Source: Pseudomonadota bacterium
GTDB taxonomy: Bacteria; Myxococcota_A; UBA796; CAJQPC01
DNA length: 51,091 nucleotides
Reading direction: 5' to 3'
Assembly: GCA_024228935.1 (NCBI GenBank)
Contig: JAAESX010000248.1
Coordinates: 1 to 51,091, forward strand
Shown here: positions 26,000 to 33,669 of the stretch, piece after piece
Layout of the letters: each line of letters begins with the position of its first letter
Numbering within the stretch: position 1 is the first letter of the stretch
Notes under the pieces: model-generated
The model's database searches: none
Told to the model about the DNA's origin: nothing
What the model saw: the letters and a program-made list of their open reading frames with translations, nothing else
Made by a program: the position numbers and the translations under genes

Positions 26000-28009
26000 C
26001 TACTGACAGTCCCGCGCGCCGTCGGAGAAGCAGGTGTAGGCCTTGGGTCCGGCGATGGTGACAAACGCCACGGCGCTCCCGGATGCGCCCCGTCCCTGGA
26101 CGCGGCAGGGGCCCTCGGCGGCGTCCTTCACGGTGACCGGGTTCGTGCCGACGCTGGTGCCTCGGTGGCACTTCACGACCAGGCTCGTGATGCTCGGATC
26201 TGCGCTCAGGAAGGAGACCTCGAAGCCCGCGGCGGGCTCGGGCTCGGGCTCCGGCTCCGGCTCGGTCTCGGGCGCCACGCCGAGCTCCTCTTCGAGCGCC
26301 TCGACCAGGGCCTCGTCGTCCGGCTCCGGATCGACATCCGGCGTCGGGGCGGCGCGGGGGTTGAACGCCTCGGGCGCGGGGTCGGGCTCGGGCTCGGGCT
26401 CCGGCTCGGGGGCGGGCTCCGGCTCCGGCTCCGGCTCGGCTTCGGGCTCCGCTTCGGGCTCGGGCTCGGGCTCCGCTTCGGGCTCGGGCTCCGGTGTCGT
26501 CTCGGGCTCGGCTTCGGGCTCCGCGACCACGTCCAGACCAGCGGGCTCCTCGACCTCGACGTCGAGCTCCGGGACCTCCTCGGTCTCCACCGTGTCGCCG
26601 GACCGCATCAGGAACATGCCGCCCCCGACCAGCACGAGCGCGACGCTGGCCGCGCCCAGCAGCAGGCCCACGCGGCTCTTCTTCGGCGGCGGGATGTCGT
26701 CGTCGGGGTCTTCGAGATCCTCGGGGGCGCGCAGGGCACCCACGCCCGGTCCGTCCGGGCCCGAGAGCGGCGTCGCGGCCGCGGCCAGGGCGGGCTCGGC
26801 GGCGTCGAGCTCCGAGCTGGGGAGCTTCACCTCGGCCGTCGGATCGTCGTCCTCGACGGCCAGGCCAGGCTCGGGCAGCTTCAGCTCGGGCACGCCGGGC
26901 GTGGGCACGGCGCGCTCCGGACCCTTGGTCGGCATCAGGCCTTCGACGGTCTTGTCCATCGGATCGTCGAGCGACGCCTCGACCGTCGGCTCGGCGCGGG
27001 CTTCGAGCGCGGCCTTCTCGAGCAGGGCGACGGCGTCGCGCGTCACGACCGTGGGCTCCTCGTCCTCGTCCGGCATGGGGGGCGCGATCGGCGCGAGGAC
27101 GGGGGTCGGCACCGTGAGGGTCTCGGGCCGTGGGAGCGTCGCGGCGGCCATCGAGATGGCTGGGATCGCCGCGGCCGCCCAGGCCTCGGTCTGGGGGCCT
27201 CGCATGACCGCCAGCAGCTGGGAGAGCTGGCTCGAGAGCGCCAGCAGCTCGGGGCGCTGATGGGGCTGGCGGGCGAGAGACAGGCGGACGACCTGGCAGA
27301 GCGCGGCGGGGACGGGCTCGCCAGGACGACGCGCCAGCGCGGCGACGGCGCTCTGGACGGCCTGTTCGTGTCGAGCTGCGTCGGTGCTCCCGGTGGGCGG
27401 CGCCTGGCCGGTGAACAGCTCGACCGCGAGGGCGCCCACGCCGTAGACGAGCGCGGTCTCGCCGGCCGGGCCCTCGGGCGGGGTGTACCCGAGCCTCGGG
27501 ATGCCTGCGGCCGAGCCGGGCGGACGGACCGAGAGGCCAGCCAGGAGCACACGACCCGTGCTGTCCACCAGCACGTCGTCCGGTGTCGGTCCGCGGTGGC
27601 CCAGGATGTGGCCGGGAAGCTGCTGGCCCACAGCCCGCTCGGAGCGAGCCAGCGTCGTCGCCACACGGGTGAGCATGTCGACGCAGAGCCGGACCGGCAG
27701 GAGTCCGCCGCGAGCGCGCTGCACCGCCAGGACCGTCGCGATCGAGGCGCCGGGCACGTGTCGGTAGACGAGGGCGGCTCGGCCCTTGAGCGCGGTGACG
27801 TGCAACAGCCGGAGCAGTCCGTCGACACGCAGCTTCGAGAGTCGCTGGGCGTCGTTCTGCAGCGTCGCCAGCGCCTCGGGGCTCGCCGCGATGTGGTCGA
27901 GGATGCGCAGCAGGACGCGCCGGTCGTCCCCGCCGCTGAACACGGCATCGCGAGCGAACGGGCCCCACGCGGGGAACCGACCGACGATCTTCAGCTTCGA
28001 GGTGGCCAT
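26000..28009 (-). CDS. membrane-anchored protein-kinase-like protein (probable pseudokinase)
   Basis: A 669-residue protein from the ATG at 28009. The N-terminal about 270 residues follow the Ser/Thr kinase C-lobe pattern (ALVYRHVPGASIATVLA, LGYTPPEG, VYGVGALAVELFTGQAPP, with RP near the end). The catalytic loop reads HRGPTPDDVLVD instead of HRDLKPxN, and DFG is replaced by LAGL, so activity is unlikely. A Thr/Pro/Glu-rich juxtamembrane region, one transmembrane helix (about 446-467), a long Pro-Glu stalk (about 500-580) and a small Cys-containing outer domain with MYXO-like style follow. It is the first gene of pseudokinase - TPR-CHAT - YD repeat. It diverges from the phosphatase gene by 40 bp. 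An alternative start at 28057 would overlap that gene. Confidence 0.8.
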   Translation of the reverse strand: MATSKLKIVGRFPAWGPFARDAVFSGGDDRRVLLRILDHIAASPEALATLQNDAQRLSKLRVDGLLRLLHVTALKGRAALVYRHVPGASIATVLAVQRARGGLLPVRLCVDMLTRVATTLARSERAVGQQLPGHILGHRGPTPDDVLVDSTGRVLLAGLSVRPPGSAAGIPRLGYTPPEGPAGETALVYGVGALAVELFTGQAPPTGSTDAARHEQAVQSAVAALARRPGEPVPAALCQVVRLSLARQPHQRPELLALSSQLSQLLAVMRGPQTEAWAAAAIPAISMAAATLPRPETLTVPTPVLAPIAPPMPDEDEEPTVVTRDAVALLEKAALEARAEPTVEASLDDPMDKTVEGLMPTKGPERAVPTPGVPELKLPEPGLAVEDDDPTAEVKLPSSELDAAEPALAAAATPLSGPDGPGVGALRAPEDLEDPDDDIPPPKKSRVGLLLGAASVALVLVGGGMFLMRSGDTVETEEVPELDVEVEEPAGLDVVAEPEAEPETTPEPEPEAEPEPEPEAEPEAEPEPEPEPAPEPEPEPEPDPAPEAFNPRAAPTPDVDPEPDDEALVEALEEELGVAPETEPEPEPEPEPAAGFEVSFLSADPSITSLVVKCHRGTSVGTNPVTVKDAAEGPCRVQGRGASGSAVAFVTIAGPKAYTCFSDGARDCQ
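26381..26525 (-). repeat. hexanucleotide repeat encoding a Pro-Glu stalk
   Basis: Tandem ggctcg/ggctcc-type six-base units inside the kinase-like gene encode EPEPEPEAEP. A shorter run lies at about 26223-26265. Pro-Glu repeats form extended rods that cross the periplasm; slippage would change stalk length in frame. Confidence 0.8.
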
Positions 28010-28049
28010 CGGGTGAATCGTAACCAGCGACCGCGCGTTACGCGGCCGC

Positions 28050-28811
28050 ATGCCCACTCCGCACCACGACGCGCTGCGAGCGCTGCTCGAATCCGCGGGT
28101 CAGGAAGGGCTCAGCCGCTTCGGACACCCGCTCGTCGAACAGAAGGCCGATCGGTCGTTCGTGACCGATGCCGACAAGGCCAGTGAGGTCGTGCTGCGCG
28201 ACGGTCTCGGGCTGCTCTTTCCCGGCGATGGGCTCATCGGCGAGGAGGGCACGCACATCGAGGGCACCGGCGGGACCTGGTTCATCGACCCGATCGACGG
28301 GACGCATGCCTTCGTTGAGGGGCTGGCGCACTGGGGGCCCACGGCCGGACGGGTCGTCGACGGACGGATCGAGCTGGGGGCCACGCTGTTCCCTCGCATG
28401 TCCGAGTTCTTTTTCGCCGAGCGGGGCGCGGGCGCGTTTCGCGACGGTGCTCGGCTGGGGCCGCTGGTGTCCCGCGCGCCCCGGACCCAGGACGTGGTGT
28501 TCGTGCCGTCCCGCTTCCATCGCTGGTTCGACCTGGACTTCCGGGGGAAGACGCGCAGCCTGGGGAGCACGACGGCGCACCTTTGTCTGGTCGCGACGGG
28601 CGGCGGCGCGGGCTGTTTCGTCAGCGCCGGCTGGCAGCTCTGGGATGTCGTGGCCGGACTCTGCCTGTTAAGCGAGGTCCAAGGAGTTGCCCTGACGCTT
28701 CAGGGTGACGAGTTGGACCCCATCGCCGATCGCGGCAGCCCGTTCGTCGCCGGTTCTCCCGACGCCGTTCGGTTCCTGTTGGATGCGATGACGTTCCGGC
28801 CGAGGGAGTAG
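28050..28811 (+). CDS. inositol-monophosphatase-family phosphatase
   Basis: A Mg-dependent, Li-sensitive type phosphatase of 253 residues, the usual family length. All metal-binding motifs are present: TDAD (residues 39-42), GEEG (64-67), WFIDPIDGTHAF (77-88) and WDVVAG near residue 200. The family includes inositol monophosphatase, histidinol phosphatase HisN, and PAP phosphatase CysQ. The GTHAFVEG loop and short length suit the HisN/IMPase branches, but no neighbouring pathway gene settles the substrate. The ATG start is 40 bp from the divergent pseudokinase start. The stop is 3 bp before the rpoH start, so the two are likely co-transcribed. Confidence 0.9.
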   Translation: MPTPHHDALRALLESAGQEGLSRFGHPLVEQKADRSFVTDADKASEVVLRDGLGLLFPGDGLIGEEGTHIEGTGGTWFIDPIDGTHAFVEGLAHWGPTAGRVVDGRIELGATLFPRMSEFFFAERGAGAFRDGARLGPLVSRAPRTQDVVFVPSRFHRWFDLDFRGKTRSLGSTTAHLCLVATGGGAGCFVSAGWQLWDVVAGLCLLSEVQGVALTLQGDELDPIADRGSPFVAGSPDAVRFLLDAMTFRPRE

Positions 28812-28814
28812 CGG

Positions 28815-29822
28815 ATGGGTGAGCGCGACGAGACCGATGTCCTCGACAAGGAAGGGAACGTTGTCGACCCTCTCGGGGAAGACAACCCCAGCCGTCGGGT
28901 CCCCCGCGACCTGAAGATGCTCGCGCCGCCCAAGAGCGGCGTGAACCGGGCCAGCAAGGACGACCTCCTCGCCTACTACCTGGCCGAGGTGCGGCGCTGG
29001 CCGCTGCTCGAGCCGGAAGAGGAGAAGGAGCTCGCAGTCCGCTGGGTCGAGGACGGCGACAAGTACGCCGCCGAGCGCCTCGTCACAGCCAACCTCCGCC
29101 TCGTGGTCAAGCTGGCGTTCCAGTACCACCGGCAGTGGAGCAACGTCCTCGACCTCATCCAGGAAGGCAACGTCGGCCTGGTCGAGGCGCTGTCCCGCTA
29201 CGATCCGTACCGCGGCATCCGGTTCTCCAGCTACGCGCAGTACTGGATCCGGGCGATGATCCTGCGGTACCTGATGGACAACTACCGGATGGTCCGCCTC
29301 GGCAGCACGCGGCACGGTCGCAAGCTGTTCTTCCAGCTCAACAAGGAGAAGGCGCGGCTCATCTCCGAGGGGCTGAAGCCGAGCACCAAGAAGCTCGCCG
29401 AGCGCCTGAGCGTGCCCGAGCAGGAGATCATCAACGTCGACCAGCACCTGCGGGCGCCGGCGATGTCGTTCGATGCTCCGGCTGGCTCGGATGCGGACGG
29501 CCGCTCGCTCAAGGACGTCGTGCCCGACGCGGAGATGATGTCTCCCGTCGAGCAGGCCGAGCGCGCGCAGCTGGGCAGCGTCGTGAAGGAGAAGCTCGAC
29601 GTGTTCGCCGAGACGCTGGTGGACGACCGCGAGCACGCCATCTGGTTCGAGCGGCTCACCGTCGCCGACCCGATTCCGCTGTCCCGCCTCGGCGAGCGCT
29701 TCGGAGTCAGCAAGGAGCGCATCCGCCAGATCGAAGCGCGGATGCGCAAGCGGCTGCGGGCCTTCCTCGAGGCTGAGCTGGGCGACGAGATCGACTTCGA
29801 GTTCAGCGTCCCGAAGGACTGA
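28815..29822 (+). CDS. rpoH: RpoH-type heat-shock sigma factor
   Basis: A sigma-70-family group 3 factor that directs RNA polymerase to heat-shock promoters. Of the 335 residues, the first about 45 form a charged extension. Region 1.2/2 follows (LLAYYLAEVRRWPLL, ANLRLVVKLA, DLIQEGNVGLVEAL, FSSYAQYWIRA). The RpoH box RKLFFQLNK (about 169-177) distinguishes heat-shock factors from housekeeping ones. Region 4 with its HTH is at the end (LSRLGERFGVSKERIRQIEAR). It is translated just after the IMPase-family gene and overlaps the next start (TGATG). Likely targets include the lon and clp genes in the same window, but I could not identify sigma-32 promoters there. Confidence 0.9.
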   Translation: MGERDETDVLDKEGNVVDPLGEDNPSRRVPRDLKMLAPPKSGVNRASKDDLLAYYLAEVRRWPLLEPEEEKELAVRWVEDGDKYAAERLVTANLRLVVKLAFQYHRQWSNVLDLIQEGNVGLVEALSRYDPYRGIRFSSYAQYWIRAMILRYLMDNYRMVRLGSTRHGRKLFFQLNKEKARLISEGLKPSTKKLAERLSVPEQEIINVDQHLRAPAMSFDAPAGSDADGRSLKDVVPDAEMMSPVEQAERAQLGSVVKEKLDVFAETLVDDREHAIWFERLTVADPIPLSRLGERFGVSKERIRQIEARMRKRLRAFLEAELGDEIDFEFSVPKD

Positions 29823-31051
29823 TGGGCGTTCTCGAGAGGGTCGCGTTCGCTGCGTGGTCTCGACTCCGGCGCCAGCGGGCGTTGGTGTCGGAGCCGCGGA
29901 GCTGTGCGCCTGGTCCGCGCCTCGGCTCGCCCGGTCCCGCCGACCCGGTGGTCTGGTCTGGCCGATCGGCGGGTCGCCATCGCTGGTTCCTGGACGGCGC
30001 TCGGAACGGAGCCCCGGACGTCGAGCGGCTCGAGGCCTGGCTCGCAGCGGATCGGCCGGGCGAGGGGGCGGACTGGCAGCACGCGAGCGACGCGGCGGCT
30101 CGGCTGGTGAGCTGGGGCGTCGGCGCCTCGATGTGCGAGCTGCCCGACGAGACCTGGGCGCGCCTGGTGGGGAGCGCGACCGCGCACGCGGTGTTCACCT
30201 CGGATCGGCTCGCCATCCGCGAGGGGGACCATCGCGCGGTCCTGCAGGCCGCCGGGCTCGCCATCGCCGGGATGGTGTTCGGTGTGGCCGAGGCGCGCGA
30301 GTGGAAGGCCGAGGGCCTGTCCCAGCTCGAGGCGTTCCTTCCGCACGTGATCCTCGCCGACGGCAGCGGGGACGTCCGGACGGTCGGTCGGGCGGTCGCG
30401 GCGACCTGGGCGGTCCTCGAGCTCGCTCGGTCCACAGGCACCTCCGTCTCGCCGGCCTTGGAAGCGGCGGTGCAGCGGGCGGCCCCGTTCCTGGTCCTCC
30501 TCGGACACGGCGGGCCGGTCGAGACCACGTACGAGCCGCTGCTCGGCTGGGAAGACGAGCTGTTCCGCGGGCTGGCTCCGGACGAGCTCCAGGTCGAGAA
30601 GGACTGGTCGCTGCGCGCCTTCCGCGAGGGCGGCGTCGGCATCGCCCATGCGCGGCTGGCGAAGGCGGACTCGAGGCTGGTCTTCCACGACGGCGAGGTC
30701 CGTTGGCACGTCGGCGGTCAGCCGGTCCTGACTGGCGGTCCGCGTGACGTCACGGGGCTCTCGGTGGCCCGGATCGACGGCCGGCGCGTGACGCTGGTGG
30801 CCGACGGAGAGGGCTCGCGCGAGCTCCGACTGGAGGGCGGACGCGCCCAGTTCGTCGACCGCGGGACCAGCGAGGTCCGCTTCGACGTGGGTCTCCCCAT
30901 CGAGAAGACCGAGAAGGGCTACGCGCTACAAGGCGACGGCTTCCGTCTGGCCGTCTCGCTCGACGAGCAGCTCGCCTGGACGGTCCAGGGAGCGACGTTC
31001 ATCGGACGGGGTCGGGCGGACCGGGTTCGTACGAGCTTCGAAGTTCGATAG
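29822..31051 (+). CDS. heparinase II/III-like protein
   Basis: A 409-residue protein whose N-terminal part (about 60-270) matches the alpha-toroid pattern of heparinase II/III family proteins (WQHASDAAARLVSWGVG, AIREGDHRAVLQAAGLAIAG, LEAFLPHVILADGS, PFLVLLGHGGPVETT). A beta-rich C-terminus follows (about 280-409). No signal peptide is seen, and the HxxD/GTD catalytic pattern of the lyase domain is not obvious, so enzymatic activity is doubtful. Its ATG overlaps the rpoH stop (TGATG), so translation is coupled to the sigma factor. The last 53 bp overlap the convergent end of the small TAG-split gene. Confidence 0.6.
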   Translation: MGVLERVAFAAWSRLRRQRALVSEPRSCAPGPRLGSPGPADPVVWSGRSAGRHRWFLDGARNGAPDVERLEAWLAADRPGEGADWQHASDAAARLVSWGVGASMCELPDETWARLVGSATAHAVFTSDRLAIREGDHRAVLQAAGLAIAGMVFGVAEAREWKAEGLSQLEAFLPHVILADGSGDVRTVGRAVAATWAVLELARSTGTSVSPALEAAVQRAAPFLVLLGHGGPVETTYEPLLGWEDELFRGLAPDELQVEKDWSLRAFREGGVGIAHARLAKADSRLVFHDGEVRWHVGGQPVLTGGPRDVTGLSVARIDGRRVTLVADGEGSRELRLEGGRAQFVDRGTSEVRFDVGLPIEKTEKGYALQGDGFRLAVSLDEQLAWTVQGATFIGRGRADRVRTSFEVR

Positions 31052-31199
31052 CGTTCCGGGTCCACTCGTCATGCGAGCAGCAGGCCTCGAGGTGTGCCAG
31101 GACGCGGTCCGTGCCGGCCTCGTCGCCCTCGACCCAGTAGGAGTCCATGGCGTGGAATCCGAACGTCGGGACCGACCCGTGCCCCGGGTTCGCCAGCAT
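30999..31199 (-). CDS. small unknown protein, second half of TAG-split paralogue B
   Basis: A 66-residue open frame from an ATG at 31199, in the same frame as the preceding 60-residue frame and separated from it by TAG plus five sense codons (DIEAW). It contains PGHGSVPTFGFHAMDSY and WTRNAIELRSS, which align with GFGWVLAACYD and WTQSAVEIQRM in paralogue A. No known domain is recognised. It may be translated by reinitiation (GAGG lies 5 nt before the ATG) or by TAG readthrough. Its 3' end overlaps the convergent heparinase-like gene by 53 bp. Confidence 0.5.
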   Translation of the reverse strand: MLANPGHGSVPTFGFHAMDSYWVEGDEAGTDRVLAHLEACCSHDEWTRNAIELRSSYEPGPPDPVR

Positions 31200-31214
31200 C
31201 CAGGCCTCGATGTC

Positions 31215-31397
31215 CTAGGTCCGCCCGACCTCGGAGCTCCACCCGAGGCTGACCGGAACGGCCGTGATCATGTCGTCTGCCCACGCTTGCTCAGCCTGGG
31301 CGAGTCTCGTCGCGACGTGGATGTCGGTCACGGTCTCGTTGCCGGTGTGGACGGCGGTGAGGGTGAGGACGTCCATGGTGAGGATCCACAGGTTCAT
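31215..31397 (-). CDS. small unknown protein, first half of TAG-split paralogue B
   Basis: A 60-residue open frame starting at ATG 31397, which overlaps the stop of the preceding gene (ATGA). It contains HTGNETVTDIHVATRL, shared with TLTGNETMSDVFVVIAL in paralogue A. It ends at a TAG (31215-31217), after which the frame stays open to 30999. No domain is recognised, and the first residues are hydrophobic but too short for a sure signal peptide. It is the fourth unit of an overlapping operon behind the NtrC-like gene. Confidence 0.5.
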   Translation of the reverse strand: MNLWILTMDVLTLTAVHTGNETVTDIHVATRLAQAEQAWADDMITAVPVSLGWSSEVGRT

Positions 31398-31579
31398 CGC
31401 TCACCCCGTTCCATCCGCTGAATCTCGACTGCGGACTGGGTCCAGACGTCGTCCGGCGCGTGCTCGAGCAGGTCGGAGACGACGGTGTCGGCCTTGGCGT
31501 CCATGCCCTTCATGTCGTAGCAGGCGGCGAGGACCCATCCGAAGCCGCCATAGGCCTCGTGCGTCGGGCTCTCCGCCAT
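31394..31579 (-). CDS. small unknown protein, second half of TAG-split paralogue A
   Basis: A 61-residue frame from ATG 31579, in frame with the preceding 65-residue frame and separated by TAG plus two sense codons (EW). It contains THEAYGGFGWVLAACYDMKG and DDVWTQSAVEIQRM, homologous to paralogue B. The sequence AGGAG, overlapping the TAG, could act as a ribosome-binding site but lies only 3 nt from the ATG. The stop overlaps the next gene (ATGA). Confidence 0.5.
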   Translation of the reverse strand: MAESPTHEAYGGFGWVLAACYDMKGMDAKADTVVSDLLEHAPDDVWTQSAVEIQRMERGER

Positions 31580-31585
31580 CCACTC

Positions 31586-31783
31586 CTAGATGGCGTCTTC
31601 CCGGTCGACCTCGCACAGATCGGCGAGCGGGTCGGCCGGGGCCATCTGGTCGTAGGCGTAGTTCTCCTCGGCGGTCTCGAGCGCGATGACGACGAAGACG
31701 TCGCTCATCGTCTCGTTGCCCGTGAGCGTCGTCCCGGCGTGCAGGGGCTGCGCGCTGATGTTCAGCATCTGGATTCCGGTCAC
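31586..31783 (-). CDS. small unknown protein, first half of TAG-split paralogue A
   Basis: A 65-residue frame from GTG 31783, which overlaps the stop of the 140-residue gene (GTGA). It carries TLTGNETMSDVFVVIALETA followed by an acidic segment (MAPADPLADLCEVDRED). It ends at TAG 31586-31588 with the frame open beyond. The TGNET segment is shared with paralogue B at an equivalent position. Function unknown. Confidence 0.5.
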   Translation of the reverse strand: MTGIQMLNISAQPLHAGTTLTGNETMSDVFVVIALETAEENYAYDQMAPADPLADLCEVDREDAI

Positions 31784-32202
31784 GTCGCCTCCGTGTCGGC
31801 CCAGCGATCCTGCCCGATCCCGTCGCGCTCGATGACCTCCAGGAGCTCGCGGGAGCGCGGGTGCCCGAGCCCGCGATGCGTGGCCCAGAACCGCACCGCT
31901 TCCAGGTCTTCGGCGTCGATGGCCTGGATCAGCCTCTGGTTGGCGACGAAGAACACATCCGGTCGGATGTCGTCTCGCGGCTCCATGAGCCACTCGATCC
32001 GCTCGCGGGCCGTGCTGACGGACTCCAGCGGGAAGCCGTCGAGCAGGAACCCGGGGTGCTGAACGAGCGCCTCGGCTCGTCCGCGGTCCGGGCACTCCGA
32101 GAAGAGGGCCACGAGCTGCACGTGGGTCAGCGAGCCGCCCCCGTCCATCTTCCACGCCGCGTGGACCCGGCTCTCCCAGTCAGCCGCCACGCGGTCGCCC
32201 AC
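31780..32202 (-). CDS. unknown 140-residue protein
   Basis: A soluble, mostly helical protein with no family I recognise. It shows GGGSLTHVQLVALFSECPDR, FFVANQRLIQAIDAEDLEAV and LEVIERDGIG. The GTG at 32202 overlaps the regulator stop by 23 bp; a GTG at 32190 would overlap by 11 bp and is equally possible. Its stop overlaps the start of TAG-split gene A (GTGA), so translation of the whole cluster appears coupled. The alternation of short helices suggests an ankyrin/TPR-like or immunity-type adaptor, but this is only an impression. Confidence 0.6.
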   Translation of the reverse strand: MGDRVAADWESRVHAAWKMDGGGSLTHVQLVALFSECPDRGRAEALVQHPGFLLDGFPLESVSTARERIEWLMEPRDDIRPDVFFVANQRLIQAIDAEDLEAVRFWATHRGLGHPRSRELLEVIERDGIGQDRWADTEAT

Positions 32203-33661
32203 GAGCCGGCCCCGAGCGGTAGTCCCCCGGCTCCAGGTCGTACGCCTTCATCTTCGTGTACAGCGTCCGCCGTGTGATGCCCGCGGCCTCGGCGGTCTGC
32301 CCCAGGTGACCCTCGTGGCGGGTCAGCAGCCGATGCAGCAGCTCGCGCTCGATGCGCTCGGACACCCGGCGCGTGTTCTCCGCCAGCGAGACGGTCTCGT
32401 CGATGGCGATGCTGCTGCGGTCGGCGATCGGCGCCCTCCGGAGCATGTCGGCGGACAGGTGGTCGACCTCGAGCCGCTGCCCCGCCCGTGCGATGAGCCA
32501 TCGCTCGCACATGGCCCGCAGCTGCCGGACGTTGCCGGGCCAGCGGTACGTCAGGATGGCCTCCATGGCCTCGCCCGTGATCTCCGGCGGCGTGAGCCGG
32601 TACTCCTGTGAGGCGTCGTCCAGGAAGTGGCGGATGAGGAGCGGGATGTCCTCCTTCCGGTCGCGCAGCGGTGGCAGGATGATGGGGAAGACGTCCAGCC
32701 GGTAGTACAGGTCCTCGCGGAACTCCCCGCGCTCGACGGCGCCCTCGAGGTCGAGGTTCGTCGCGGCGACGACCCGCACGTCGACGCGCACCATGTCGTG
32801 GCCGCCGACCCGCCGGAACGCCATCTCCTCGAGCACGCGCAGCAGGTTGACCTGGACGGACAGCGAGGTCTCGCCCAGCTCGTCGAGGAACAGCGTGCCG
32901 CCGTCCGCCATCTCGAACACGCCCTCGCGCCGTCCGCTGGCCCCGGTGAACGAGCCCTTCTCGTGGCCGAACAGCTCGCTCTCCAGCAGGGTGGGCGTGA
33001 ACGCGCCGCAGTTCACGCTGATGAACGGTTTGTCCTGGCGCCGACTGCGCTCGTGGATGGCGCGGCTGATGAGCTCCTTGCCCGTGCCGGTCTCGCCGCG
33101 GATCAGGACGGTCGCATCGGTCACCGCCACCGCGCGGACCTGGTCGAACACCGTCAGCATCTTCGGGCTGCGGGTCAGCAGGTGGCTGAACCCGTACCGG
33201 TCCTGGACCCGCTCGCGCGCCGCCTGCAGCTCGCGACTGGTGCGGGCGTGCTCGAGCGCCGCGGCCGCCGCCTCGACGAGGGCGCGCGGGTGGATGGGCT
33301 TGGCGAGGTAGTCGCTGGCTCCGCGGCGGACCGCGTCGACCGCTCCGGGCAGGCTCGGAGCTCGGGTCAGCGCGAGCAGGGGAGTGCCGGCGGCGCGCTC
33401 GCCCAGCACGTCCAACACCCGCGCTCCGGACAGGTCGCGGAGCTCCAGCGTCGTGGCGATCAGATCGTAGCGCCCGTCGTGGATCAGCCTGAGCGCCTCG
33501 CGCGCGGAGTGGGCGATGGCCACCTCGCGCCCTTCGCCCAGCAGCGCCGTTCGCGCCAGGCGCGCGCCTTCTGGCTCGTCGTCGACGACCAGGATGCGCT
33601 CGACGCGCTCCGACGCTGTGGGTTCGCTGCGCACGGCGCATCCTCGGGCGATCTGGGGCAT
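32180..33661 (-). CDS. NtrC-family sigma-54 activator with an atypical receiver domain
   Basis: A bacterial enhancer-binding protein of 493 residues. The receiver (about 22-140) keeps the acidic pair in VVDDE (27-28) and the Lys in AKPI (121), but the phospho-acceptor position is Thr71 (DLIATTL) rather than Asp. The AAA+ domain has Walker A GETGTGKE (189-196), the sigma-54-contacting loop GSFTGA (236-241), Walker B LFLDE, and the arginine-finger region. A Fis-type HTH ends the protein (EAAGITRRTLYTKMKAYDL). It should activate sigma-54 promoters independently of classical phosphorylation. The ATG at 33661 is 8 bp from the divergent membrane-protein start; a GTG at 33634 is an alternative. It heads the overlapping cluster of small unknown genes. 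Confidence 0.92.
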   Translation of the reverse strand: MPQIARGCAVRSEPTASERVERILVVDDEPEGARLARTALLGEGREVAIAHSAREALRLIHDGRYDLIATTLELRDLSGARVLDVLGERAAGTPLLALTRAPSLPGAVDAVRRGASDYLAKPIHPRALVEAAAAALEHARTSRELQAARERVQDRYGFSHLLTRSPKMLTVFDQVRAVAVTDATVLIRGETGTGKELISRAIHERSRRQDKPFISVNCGAFTPTLLESELFGHEKGSFTGASGRREGVFEMADGGTLFLDELGETSLSVQVNLLRVLEEMAFRRVGGHDMVRVDVRVVAATNLDLEGAVERGEFREDLYYRLDVFPIILPPLRDRKEDIPLLIRHFLDDASQEYRLTPPEITGEAMEAILTYRWPGNVRQLRAMCERWLIARAGQRLEVDHLSADMLRRAPIADRSSIAIDETVSLAENTRRVSERIERELLHRLLTRHEGHLGQTAEAAGITRRTLYTKMKAYDLEPGDYRSGPARGRPRGG

Positions 33662-33669
33662 CCTAAGGC

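Noticed and set aside
31215..31588. TAG as a globally reassigned (for example pyrrolysine) codon
   Set aside because: Several housekeeping genes in the window end in TAG, so it is a normal stop. Local readthrough remains open.
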